64,000 nt of DNA, taken from Coprobacillus sp. CAG:698 (GTDB lineage Bacteria; Bacillota_I; Bacilli_A; ML615J-28; CAG-698). The stretch lies in contig HF988719.1 in NCBI GenBank assembly GCA_000431235.1, positions 73,885-137,884 of the forward strand, given 5' to 3'. Shown one piece after another: positions 42,680 through 50,481 of this stretch (position 1 is the stretch's first letter; each line of letters starts with the position of its first letter). Both the position numbers and the translations under genes were made by a program. The notes beneath the pieces were generated by a model that saw only the letters and a list, made by a program, of their open reading frames with translations, made no database searches and was not told the origin of the DNA.

Positions 42680-42928
42680 ATGGATTCGAATTATGTTATT
42701 GATTATGATTTATTTACAACACTTGAAATTATCAAGATTATCGAATTTTTTAAGTTAATAGAACAAACGAGAACAAAAGTAATAAAACCAGAAATATTAC
42801 TTTCTAAATACAGAGAATATCAAAATATTATTAATAATAAATCTTTGGAAAAGAAATATGACAAAATGCTTTTTGAAAAAAGCAAAGTTTCAATTTACCA
42901 AGTAATGAAACCAATTATAAACAAATAA
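42680..42928 (+). CDS. UPF0223 (YktA-like) protein
   Basis: 82 residues from ATG 42680 with SD AAAGGAG; an upstream in-frame ATG at 42650 has none. UPF0223 pattern: VIDYDLFTTLEIIKIIEFFKLIE near the start in short pieces (DYDLFTT, IIEFFKLIE), then ILLSKYREYQNII and a C-terminal KSKVSIYQVMK. All-helical, soluble, of unknown function. Converges exactly on the next gene (stops adjoin). Confidence 0.82.
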   Translation: MDSNYVIDYDLFTTLEIIKIIEFFKLIEQTRTKVIKPEILLSKYREYQNIINNKSLEKKYDKMLFEKSKVSIYQVMKPIINK

Positions 42929-43186
42929 TTATTTATCATCGTCAAGAATTGAATAATCAGAAGTATCACGGATTCGCAAATAATTTTCTAATCTAATGAT
43001 TCTCTTTGCTAAGTTATTAATCCTACGACGATTTTCTTTTATCTCATATAATAATCGGTTTTCCTCAAAATTATTATACATATTATTTGGAGTAAAACTA
43101 TTAGGATATTGATTTGTAAAATCAGGATTTGAAAATCTTAGATCATTAAACATATCATTTGTTTTATTCTTTCTATTGAAAAACAT
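42929..43186 (-). CDS. Asn-rich small protein, possible coat component
   Basis: 85 residues. First half rich in Asn, Phe and Pro (MFFNRKNKTNDMF, YPNSFTPNNMYNN), second half a basic coiled helix ENRRRINNLAKRIIRLENYL. Many small Bacilli spore-coat proteins have this form, and ylbD/ylbE and the YjcZ gene are nearby, but I cannot assign a family. SD GGAGGAGG precedes the ATG. Confidence 0.55.
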   Translation of the reverse strand: MFFNRKNKTNDMFNDLRFSNPDFTNQYPNSFTPNNMYNNFEENRLLYEIKENRRRINNLAKRIIRLENYLRIRDTSDYSILDDDK

Positions 43187-43237
43187 TATAATTCCTCCTC
43201 CCTATATATTATGAAAAAACAAGACAAAGGTGAATAT

Positions 43238-43942
43238 ATGCGCTTAGATAAATATATTTCTATATCTCTTAATCTTACAAGAAGTGAATCAAAAAAAATA
43301 ATAACAAGTAAAAAAATAAAAGTTAATCAAAAGGTAATTACCAAAAGTGATTATAATGTGGAAGAAAATGATATTGTCACATATAATGATAAGGAAATAA
43401 TATATGAAGAAAATATTTATCTTATGATGAATAAACCTGCTGGTTATGTTTGTAGTCACTATGATAATCGTAATAAAACTATTTTTGATCTAATAAGTGA
43501 TTATAATAGAAATAGGCTTTCAATAGTTGGAAGATTAGACATTGATACAGAAGGATTACTGCTTATTACTTCAGATGGGAAACTTTTGCATGAGTTAACA
43601 AGTCCTAAAAAAGATAAAGAAAAGAAGTATTACGTAGAATGTGAAAAAGATTTTACATTAGAAGATATTGTAAAGTTTAAAGAAGGAATAGTTATTCTTC
43701 TTGAAGACGGTGAAGAATACAAGTGTAAAGAAGCAAATCTGGAAATAATAGATGGGAATAAAGCATATATAACAATTAAAGAAGGTAAGTTTCATCAAAT
43801 CAAGAAAATGTGTGAAAGAATAAATAATAAAGTGACATATTTAGAAAGAATTTCAATTGATTCATTGACTTTAGATAATTCTCTTAATAAAGGATCATAT
43901 CGACATCTAACAGAAAATGAAGTGAAAAGGCTAAAAAAGTAG
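43238..43942 (+). CDS. rsuA: Pseudouridine synthase, RsuA family
   Basis: 234 residues from ATG 43238 (SD AAAGGTGA; the frame is open to 43211). N-terminal S4 domain (RLDKYISISLNLTRSESKK), catalytic domain with the active Asp in IVGRLDIDTEGLLLIT (about 103), and KPAGYVCSH. Family members modify 16S U516 or 23S positions; the S4-plus-short-catalytic form fits RsuA. Confidence 0.9.
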   Translation: MRLDKYISISLNLTRSESKKIITSKKIKVNQKVITKSDYNVEENDIVTYNDKEIIYEENIYLMMNKPAGYVCSHYDNRNKTIFDLISDYNRNRLSIVGRLDIDTEGLLLITSDGKLLHELTSPKKDKEKKYYVECEKDFTLEDIVKFKEGIVILLEDGEEYKCKEANLEIIDGNKAYITIKEGKFHQIKKMCERINNKVTYLERISIDSLTLDNSLNKGSYRHLTENEVKRLKK

Positions 43943-43962
43943 TAACACTTTTTAGGCTTTTT
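43931..43962 (+). terminator. Probable terminator overlapping the rsuA end
   Basis: CTAAAAAAGT (43931-43940) and ACTTTTTAG (43947-43955) with one bulge; T run 43958-43962. Confidence 0.6.
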
Positions 43963-43989
43963 AATATTATATAGTAGGAGTGATTGAAA

Positions 43990-44358
43990 GTGGCATCAAG
44001 GATGAGTGAGTTTCGTGAGTTCGTAAGCCTTCATCCATTACTTAGGGATGAAGTGAAAAAAGGAAGTCGTACATGGCAAAATATATACGAAGAATGGGTT
44101 TTGTATGGGGATGGAGATAATCTATGGCAAAAGTACAAAGAAAAAGCAAAAGAAGAAACAAAGTCACAAACAATAGGAGATATGCTTAATATGGATAAAG
44201 TTAAAAACGTTATAGGCTATGTTAAGAAAATAAATCCTGATCAAATAAATAGAACATTAAATAATGTCCAAAAAGTTATTCAAATTGTTCAAACAGTGGG
44301 TGGAACAAAGGGAGTAACAGTAAACCCCTCTAACGTCTTTTCGGATTGGTGGGATTAG
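43990..44358 (+). CDS. ylbD: YlbD-family spore coat protein
   Basis: 122 residues from GTG 43990, nine bases after SD AGGAG. YlbD pattern: SEFREFVSLHPLLRDEVKKG, SRTWQNIYEEWVLYGDGDNLW. The middle is helical and the tail contains VNPSNVFSDWWD. In Bacillus YlbD is a coat-associated protein. The next gene, ylbE, starts on the base after its stop, as in Bacillus. Confidence 0.88.
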   Translation: MASRMSEFREFVSLHPLLRDEVKKGSRTWQNIYEEWVLYGDGDNLWQKYKEKAKEETKSQTIGDMLNMDKVKNVIGYVKKINPDQINRTLNNVQKVIQIVQTVGGTKGVTVNPSNVFSDWWD

Positions 44359-44583
44359 ATGGATCAAGAAATATTAAAAAAAATTTATAATACAAAAGAA
44401 TATTTAGAGTATTTAAGATATCATCCTAAATGGTATTATTATTTAGATGAAAATCCCTTAAACTTTAGATCATTTGAAAATGTTGTTAAGAAAGAATATA
44501 AAATTACATCTTATGACAAACTAGAAAAAATGAAGTCAAAAATTAATTTCTTTACATCAATGATTAATTATTTAAATAAGTAG
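44359..44583 (+). CDS. ylbE: YlbE-like protein
   Basis: 74 residues. Matches YlbE: YLEYLRYHPKWYYYLDENPL then FENVVKKEYKITSYDKLEK. Function unknown; always seen with ylbD in Bacilli. The ATG follows the ylbD stop directly (TAGATG). Confidence 0.86.
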   Translation: MDQEILKKIYNTKEYLEYLRYHPKWYYYLDENPLNFRSFENVVKKEYKITSYDKLEKMKSKINFFTSMINYLNK

Positions 44584-44592
44584 AGGTATAAA

Positions 44593-45384
44593 ATGAAAGT
44601 TTTAGTAATAAATAATTTATGTTTAAAAGGTACAAAAAAACATTTTAAATATATAATAAAGAAGTTAAGGAAGATCTATCACAATTTAATAGTGGTAGAT
44701 TTTATTTCGTTTAATAATATAAATCTAAGCAAAATAAAAATATTAATAATAGCAGGAGGAGATGGAAGTATAAATAGAATAGTGAATGAAACAAATAAAT
44801 ATAATATTATATATGGCATTATTCCATTAGGCACAGCTAATGACTTTTCTCATTCTTTGGGAATATATTCGATAGAGCAAGCGATAAGCAAAATCAGAAA
44901 AGGGAGTGTATCATACATTCCTATAAATAAAGTTAATAGTGATTATTTTATGTATGCATTAAGTTATGGATGTCTAAATAAATATTTATATATAAGTAAA
45001 AGTAAAAAATATTTTATGAAGTTTGCTTATGTTTTAAGCCTTGTAAAAATAATAAAATTAGATAAAGAAACTATTGAAATTAATACCAGGAAAGGTGTAA
45101 AGATAGTAAAAGCAAAGTGTGTGGTAATAACTAATTCAAAGTATTTAGGAGGTTTTAAAATTAATCTTCTCACACCACGAAAATATTATATATTTGTAAT
45201 TAAAGAGTTATATGACCTGTTTAGGCTATTTACAAATAGTAGGAAATATTTATTTGAAATAAGTGATAATGAAAGCGTCTATTTAAGAGGTGGGAGTAGA
45301 GACGTGTGTCTAGATGGAGAAAAGTATTTTAATCAAAATTTAGAGATAAATTTTAGTAAAAAATGGTTAAAAATGATTATATAA
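44593..45384 (+). CDS. Diacylglycerol/lipid kinase family protein
   Basis: 263 residues. DAGK catalytic fold: LIIAGGDGSINRIVNE (the GGDGT-type loop, with Ser), IPLGTANDFSHSLGI (about 76-90) and a late CLDGE (about 244), the conserved D-G-E. DgkB of B. subtilis is about 40 residues longer. Probably phosphorylates diacylglycerol or a related lipid at the membrane. Nine bases after ylbE. Confidence 0.88.
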   Translation: MKVLVINNLCLKGTKKHFKYIIKKLRKIYHNLIVVDFISFNNINLSKIKILIIAGGDGSINRIVNETNKYNIIYGIIPLGTANDFSHSLGIYSIEQAISKIRKGSVSYIPINKVNSDYFMYALSYGCLNKYLYISKSKKYFMKFAYVLSLVKIIKLDKETIEINTRKGVKIVKAKCVVITNSKYLGGFKINLLTPRKYYIFVIKELYDLFRLFTNSRKYLFEISDNESVYLRGGSRDVCLDGEKYFNQNLEINFSKKWLKMII

Positions 45385-45405
45385 AAAGAAAAAGAAAAAT
45401 AGGTA

Positions 45406-45434
45406 TTGAAAGAAAAAATAAAAGATGGTATAAT
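45406..45434 (+). promoter_or_regulatory. Promoter of the first giant Big2/beta-helix gene
   Basis: TTGAAA at 45406-45411, spacer 17 ending in TGG, TATAAT at 45429-45434. Confidence 0.85.
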
Positions 45435-45440
45435 ATAGCC

Positions 45441-45455
45441 ATGAATGCGTTTACA
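45441..45455 (+). promoter_or_regulatory. Candidate CcpA site (cre) at the transcription start
   Basis: ATGAATGCGTTTACA fits the cre consensus WTGNAANCGNWNNCW with one mismatch (T for A at position 6). It begins about at +1, a position where CcpA represses. A ccpA-like gene is at 61688. Confidence 0.45.
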
Positions 45456-45498
45456 AAAATGCATTTAAAGACTTACTTAGAAGTAGAAAGGATAAAGT

Positions 45499-48400
45499 AT
45501 GAACAAAAGATTTAGTATTACAAAACTTATGTTAGTATTGACTTTCCTATTCACTCTATTAGTTACAGTGGGTTGTAAACAAAATCCTGCTTTAAGTTTT
45601 GAAAAAGATACAATCGAAGCTGAAGTTGGCGAAATTTTCAAACTTGCTCCTCAAGTAACTAATTTAAGTGGTGAGGATTTGGTGGAATATACTTTCGATC
45701 AAGAAGGTATAGTAAGCTTAGAAAAAACTAATACATTCCGTGCTTTAAAAGAAGGAACTGTAAAAATTACTGCAACATTAAAAGATCATAAAGATATATT
45801 TTTCACAATCACTGTAAAAGTTAGTGAAAGAAAAGCTGACGAAATAGATTTATCTGGTCTTACTAGAGTTGCTGTAGGCAAAACTACTCAACTTAATGCA
45901 CAAATTTTACCTTCATCAACAGCTAATAAAGAAGTAAAATGGTCTTCTGAGAAAGAAGAAATCGCAACAGTAGACGAAAACGGATTAGTTACTGGTGTGA
46001 AAGTTGGTGAAACTACAATCAAATGTGAATCAGTAGGCAACCCAAGTGTTAATAAAACTATCATTATCACAGTTTTTGCAGAAGTAACTGAAATTAAAGT
46101 TACAGGCGAAAAAGAAATGAAAGTTGGCGAAGAACAAACATTAACAACTGAAGTTCTTCCTGAAAATGCAGAAAATAAAGCTATTTCATTTGCTTCAAGC
46201 GATGCAGAAATCGCAACAGTAAGCAAAGCAGGTGTTGTAAAAGCATTAAAAGCTGGTACTGTTACAATTACAGTTAAAGCTAAAGATGCTGGTGAAGCAA
46301 GCACAACTTTTGAAATCAAAGTTTCTGACAATGCTCCAAAACCAGAAAGAATTGAAGTTAAATATGAAAAAGATATGACAGTTGGCGATTCTCAAAAACT
46401 AGGAATCACTGTTACACCAGAAGGCGCTAGTCAAGAAGTTACTTTTGAATCTAGTGATGCTGAAATTGCTACAATCGATGAAAAAGGTGAAATTACAGCT
46501 ATCGCTGAAGGAACTGTTAGAATTACTGTTAAATCTAAAGAATTAGATACAGTTCTTACTACAATTGAAATTACTATTACTGAATATATAGAAAAAATTG
46601 AATCATTATTCATTAGTGCTGATGGAACATATTATGCAGGCTCATCTTATGATGTTGATTATATAGTAGAACCTGAAACTGCTACTGCATTTATATTCAA
46701 AACAAGTGATGAAAAAATCGCAACAATTGATGAATTCGGAAGATTTAAATGCTTAACTAGTGGAAAAGTAAAATTAAGCATTGAAAGTACTGATGGAACA
46801 AACTTAAAAGAAGAAGTAGAAATTCAAATAATTGACAGAGTAAATGAAATCAAAGTTACTGGTAAAAACAGAATGGAAGTTAAGACTGAGCAAGCATTAT
46901 ATGTAGAATTACTTCCTCGTACATCTCAAGCATACCCACTTTATGAAAGCTCAGATGAAAACATTTTAACTGTAACTAGTCAAGGTAGAGTTACAGCTGT
47001 TAACATTGGTACTGCTAAGATAATCGTTAAATCAAGTGACGGATCAGAAGTAACTAAAGAATTTGAAATCGAAGTTACTGAACCTTTAGTTGATGCTAAA
47101 TATGCTTTAGTTGATCCAAAAGTTGCTTCAATGGAAAAAGCTAGTAAATATGAATATGCTGGAATTGAATTCATAGTTGGATACACAGCATTCTCAACAT
47201 TAGAAGAAGCATTCAAAGTTGCTACTGAAAGAGTTTATATCGCTAGTGGAACTTATGAAGAAAATGTAACTATTTCAAAATCTGGATTAACAGTTTACGG
47301 ACCAAATGCAGGAATCAACCCTAACAAACAAAGCAGGGGTGAAGAAGCAGTTATTAAAGGTCAAATTACTATTGCTGCTGGAACATCTAACGTTGTTATA
47401 AACGGCTTAGCATTTACTGAAGGCAGTAAAGTAAGAGTTGAACAAAGCACAGATAACATCGAATTATCATATAATAACATTTATGATACAAACGATGGAG
47501 GTGCATGGGTTGAAGGTAGAACACAAGTTGAAGCTGTATTTGATTTATGGTCACCACTTAATGATGGAACAGAAAGTTCTAATTTAAAAGTTATTAACAA
47601 TAGATTTAATAACATTAAGAAAACTGGTGTTTTATTCGCAAGAAATAACAATGTAACAGTTACTGGTAACGAATTTATTAACTTCACAAACGATGCTATT
47701 CGTGCTGAAGGTGGATACAATTATGGAACATGGCTATTTGATGGCAATACATTCAAAAATGATCAACTTCAAGCAATGAATGGAATTTATTTCCAATCTG
47801 TAAGTGGTATCTTAGAAGGAGCTTACCAACAAATCGTTATTACAAACAATAAATTTGAAAACATTGGTACAGAAGGAGCTGAAAGTTCTTATAACTGTGC
47901 AATTTCAATTAGAACATATCAAGAAAAAGGTTTAGGAATTAATATTCTTTATAACACATTCAAAAATTGCGTTAACTATATGAACTTAAGAAACAATGGC
48001 GCAAACGCTGAAACATTTGAAGCTCATATTAATTACAATAAATTTGTAGGTGTTCCTAGTGGTGTTTACCATAGAAATTGTAGACCTGGATCTGGTGATT
48101 CAGAAGCATCAAATCCATTCTTAGCTAATATGGATAACAACTATTTCGAAGACTTAGAAGGAAATCCAATTGTTGATTTAACTCCATATAAAGATAAGTT
48201 TGTTGATTTAGCATCATACAAAGATAATTATGCTACAAAAGCTGAATATGAAGCTAAACTTAAAGAAGTATTAAACATTGCATTTAGTATTGTTGTTAAT
48301 TCTGAATGGGCTGGACTTGAAAAAGATACAGTTGTTGAAGCATTAGGATTCCACTGGATAATTGGTACAAATGCTTTCGCTACAATTAGTGATGCAATCG

Positions 48401-49407
48401 GTACATTAGATTCTGCTACAACAATCAAAGTTTTACCTGGCACATATGAAGATGAACTTAACATTACAATTAATGGAATCATCTTACTTGGTAACAATGA
48501 AGGCGTTAATGCAAGAGATTACCAAAGAGATACTGAATCTGTAATCAATGCTGCAATAAAAGTTGCTGCAGAAGGTAGCGGATTTACTCTAGATGGATTT
48601 GAATTACAAGGTAGTGGTCAAGTTCTATTAACAGGAAGTTGCGAAAATGTAACAGTTCAATACAATGTTGCTAACGGAACTAAAGGTGATGGATTAATCC
48701 GTGTTGAAGGAACAGATTCAGTTCCTGTAAATACTAAATTTATTGGTAACTATTCTGCAAAATATACTGCTGCACGTGTTATTCATATGGTTAGAGGCTT
48801 AGGCTTAGAAGCAATTGATAACTATTTCAATGCAGCTCCTTCTACATATGATTTCTTGAATTCATCTGGTGGATACATTGGTGGAAAAGTTATTATTAAA
48901 GATAATACATTCAATACTTCATATCAAAGTTTCCTTTATGTAAATCAAATTAAATCAATTGATGCTTTAATCGAAGGAAATATTGTTGAAAATGTTGGAC
49001 AAACAATTGTTGACTTTAGAACTATGACTGAAGAAAATGGAACTGCAAAATTTGTCATTCGCAACAATACATTTAAAAATTCAGGATGTGATTGGTGCCC
49101 AATTCGTATTAGAACAGCTGGATATACTGATGGATGCTCTATCGAAATCACAGTAAATGATAATAAGTTCATTGAATCTGGAACTAAAGACGATGCAACT
49201 GGTGGATATTATTTCATTGAAAATCCTTCATTTAGTTCACAAAAAGATCCATTCAAGACAATTTATGAAGTAGGCAAAAACTACTATGAAATGAATGGCA
49301 AAACAATCACTGAATTAACTAATGATAACTTCTCTGGTGCTGCAAAATCATTTGAAGCTCCATATGCAAGTATAGATGAAATGCCTGAATATAAAAAAGG
49401 TGAATAG
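45499..49407 (+). CDS. Giant Big2 / double beta-helix lipoprotein
   Basis: 1302 residues. Lipoprotein signal with TVGC lipobox (Cys at about 26). Residues 30-525 form about six Big2 domains, each with a core such as SDAEIATVSKAGVVKALKAG followed by VTITV. Two right-handed beta-helix modules follow, about 531-930 and 935-1290. Each opens with a PEF-like preamble: TAFSTLEEAFKVATERVYIASGTYEENV and TNAFATISDAIGTLDSATTIKVLPGTYE, the form of pectin-lyase-fold proteins. No catalytic residues could be identified, and no anchor other than the lipid. Attachment to a polysaccharide is inferred. Probably CcpA-responsive. Confidence 0.82.
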   Translation: MNKRFSITKLMLVLTFLFTLLVTVGCKQNPALSFEKDTIEAEVGEIFKLAPQVTNLSGEDLVEYTFDQEGIVSLEKTNTFRALKEGTVKITATLKDHKDIFFTITVKVSERKADEIDLSGLTRVAVGKTTQLNAQILPSSTANKEVKWSSEKEEIATVDENGLVTGVKVGETTIKCESVGNPSVNKTIIITVFAEVTEIKVTGEKEMKVGEEQTLTTEVLPENAENKAISFASSDAEIATVSKAGVVKALKAGTVTITVKAKDAGEASTTFEIKVSDNAPKPERIEVKYEKDMTVGDSQKLGITVTPEGASQEVTFESSDAEIATIDEKGEITAIAEGTVRITVKSKELDTVLTTIEITITEYIEKIESLFISADGTYYAGSSYDVDYIVEPETATAFIFKTSDEKIATIDEFGRFKCLTSGKVKLSIESTDGTNLKEEVEIQIIDRVNEIKVTGKNRMEVKTEQALYVELLPRTSQAYPLYESSDENILTVTSQGRVTAVNIGTAKIIVKSSDGSEVTKEFEIEVTEPLVDAKYALVDPKVASMEKASKYEYAGIEFIVGYTAFSTLEEAFKVATERVYIASGTYEENVTISKSGLTVYGPNAGINPNKQSRGEEAVIKGQITIAAGTSNVVINGLAFTEGSKVRVEQSTDNIELSYNNIYDTNDGGAWVEGRTQVEAVFDLWSPLNDGTESSNLKVINNRFNNIKKTGVLFARNNNVTVTGNEFINFTNDAIRAEGGYNYGTWLFDGNTFKNDQLQAMNGIYFQSVSGILEGAYQQIVITNNKFENIGTEGAESSYNCAISIRTYQEKGLGINILYNTFKNCVNYMNLRNNGANAETFEAHINYNKFVGVPSGVYHRNCRPGSGDSEASNPFLANMDNNYFEDLEGNPIVDLTPYKDKFVDLASYKDNYATKAEYEAKLKEVLNIAFSIVVNSEWAGLEKDTVVEALGFHWIIGTNAFATISDAIGTLDSATTIKVLPGTYEDELNITINGIILLGNNEGVNARDYQRDTESVINAAIKVAAEGSGFTLDGFELQGSGQVLLTGSCENVTVQYNVANGTKGDGLIRVEGTDSVPVNTKFIGNYSAKYTAARVIHMVRGLGLEAIDNYFNAAPSTYDFLNSSGGYIGGKVIIKDNTFNTSYQSFLYVNQIKSIDALIEGNIVENVGQTIVDFRTMTEENGTAKFVIRNNTFKNSGCDWCPIRIRTAGYTDGCSIEITVNDNKFIESGTKDDATGGYYFIENPSFSSQKDPFKTIYEVGKNYYEMNGKTITELTNDNFSGAAKSFEAPYASIDEMPEYKKGE

Positions 49408-49421
49408 TAAATAAAATAAAT

Positions 49422-49465
49422 AACCTGCTAAATTAAGAGCCCCTTAATTCAGCGGGTTTTTATTA
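49422..49465 (+). terminator. Rho-independent terminator
   Basis: AACCTGCT and AATTAAG (49422-49437) pair with CTTAATT and AGCGGGTT (49443-49458), one T-G pair, then T. Confidence 0.88.
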
Positions 49466-49492
49466 TTAAAAACACATGTTAAGTAAAAATAC

Positions 49493-49521
49493 TTGACAAG
49501 TAAAAATGTTTGTAGTATAAT
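49493..49521 (+). promoter_or_regulatory. Consensus promoter of rpsP
   Basis: Perfect TTGACA (49493-49498), spacer 17, perfect TATAAT (49516-49521). Confidence 0.92.
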
Positions 49522-49554
49522 ATATGAGTAAAAATTATTTGAGGAGGAATTCTT

Positions 49555-49836
49555 ATGGTAAGAATTAGATTACAAAGATCTGGAGCTAAAAAACGTCCTT
49601 ACTATCGCATTGTTGCCGCTGAAGGTTCATTTGCAGTTGATGGTCGTTTTATTGAAGTTATTGGTTATTATCATCCAATCGAAAAAACTGATGTTTTAAA
49701 AGTTGATGAAGAAAAAGCTATTAAATGGCTTATGAATGGCGCACAACCAACTGATACAGTTAAATCTTTATTCAAAGAATTAGGTATTAACCAAAAATTC
49801 TTAGAAGCAAAAAAAGCAGCAAAAGTAACTAAATAA
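49555..49836 (+). CDS. rpsP: 30S ribosomal protein S16
   Basis: 93 residues. MVRIRLQRSGAKKRPYYRIV, RFIEVIGYYHP and KWLMNGAQPTDTVKSLF are typical of S16, an early-assembly 30S protein. SD GAGGAGG. khpA follows after 11 bases, as in Bacilli. rimM, trmD and rplS, usually next, are displaced downstream. Confidence 0.97.
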   Translation: MVRIRLQRSGAKKRPYYRIVAAEGSFAVDGRFIEVIGYYHPIEKTDVLKVDEEKAIKWLMNGAQPTDTVKSLFKELGINQKFLEAKKAAKVTK

Positions 49837-49847
49837 TAGGTGAACTA

Positions 49848-50096
49848 ATGAATATTGATTACGAAAAATTCCTTTGCGATTTGGTTAAACCTTTGGTATG
49901 CTATCCTGAGGAAGTTGTTGTGAAAATTTTTGCTGAAGAAGATGACAATATTGTTGTTCAAATCATGGTAAATGAAGAAGACAAAGGTCGTATCATTGGT
50001 AAAAATGGCCGCATCATTAGTGCTATCAAGACAATTGCCTATGCCGCTGCTTCAAAAAACGGCAAGAGAATTGATGTCACTGTCGATTCATTTTAA
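49848..50096 (+). CDS. khpA: KH-domain RNA-binding protein KhpA
   Basis: 82 residues, one KH domain with the GxxG loop RIIGKNGRIISAIKTI (about 46-61). In other Firmicutes KhpA pairs with KhpB and affects cell division and elongation. SD AATAGGTG. A terminator follows at once, which separates it from the normal operon partners rimM and trmD. Confidence 0.93.
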   Translation: MNIDYEKFLCDLVKPLVCYPEEVVVKIFAEEDDNIVVQIMVNEEDKGRIIGKNGRIISAIKTIAYAAASKNGKRIDVTVDSF

Positions 50097-50103
50097 AATA
50101 ATT

Positions 50104-50131
50104 TCCATAAGTATATCTTATGGATTTTTTT
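50104..50131 (+). terminator. Terminator after khpA
   Basis: TCCATAAG (50104-50111), TATAT, CTTATGGA (50117-50124), T run to 50131. Confidence 0.9.
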
Positions 50132-50140
50132 ATTAGAAAG

Positions 50141-50177
50141 TAAAGTACTTTAAATTTTTAATAAAATATGATATAAT
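50141..50177 (+). promoter_or_regulatory. Promoter and operator of the zinc sensor/exporter operon
   Basis: The perfect palindrome TAAAGTACTTTA (50141-50152) overlaps the -35 TTTAAA (50149-50154); spacer 17 and TATAAT at 50172-50177 with TGA upstream. The placement is right for an ArsR-family repressor. Confidence 0.6.
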
Positions 50178-50199
50178 AAAATCAAATGAGGTGACTTTT

Positions 50200-50481
50200 A
50201 TGGAGATAAATGAAAAAGTAGTTAATACTTTTAAAGCTTTTGGGGATGAAACTAGATTAAAAATTATTAATTTAATTATGAATGAACCCCTTAGCGTTAG
50301 TGCAATTTCTGAAAAAATTAACGCAAGTCAATCAGCTGTTTCACATCAACTTCATATCCTTAAATTAAATGGAATTTGTAAAAAAGAACGTAAAGGAAAA
50401 GAAATATACTATAGTTTAGATGATGAACATATAAAACTAATTATGAAAACTATGTATGAACACGTGAACCATCATGAGTAA
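50200..50481 (+). CDS. ArsR/SmtB-family metal sensor, alpha-5 zinc type
   Basis: 93 residues from ATG 50200 (SD GAGGTGA). Winged-helix repressor: FKAFGDETRLKIINLI, SVSAISEKINASQSAVSHQLHI in pieces. The last helix has DEH, ten residues, then H-VN-H: the D-x-H-x10-H-x2-H zinc site of SmtB/CzrA-type sensors. There are no Cys ligands of the ELCVC (CadC/ArsR) type, so Zn or Co is more likely than Cd, Pb or As. It overlaps the transporter gene by eight bases. Confidence 0.9.
   Translation: MEINEKVVNTFKAFGDETRLKIINLIMNEPLSVSAISEKINASQSAVSHQLHILKLNGICKKERKGKEIYYSLDDEHIKLIMKTMYEHVNHHE

Noticed and set aside
45888..46331. Long minus-strand reading frames inside the Big2, beta-helix and infB genes
   Set aside because: They are antisense to well-supported proteins, lack SD sites and have no recognisable domains.
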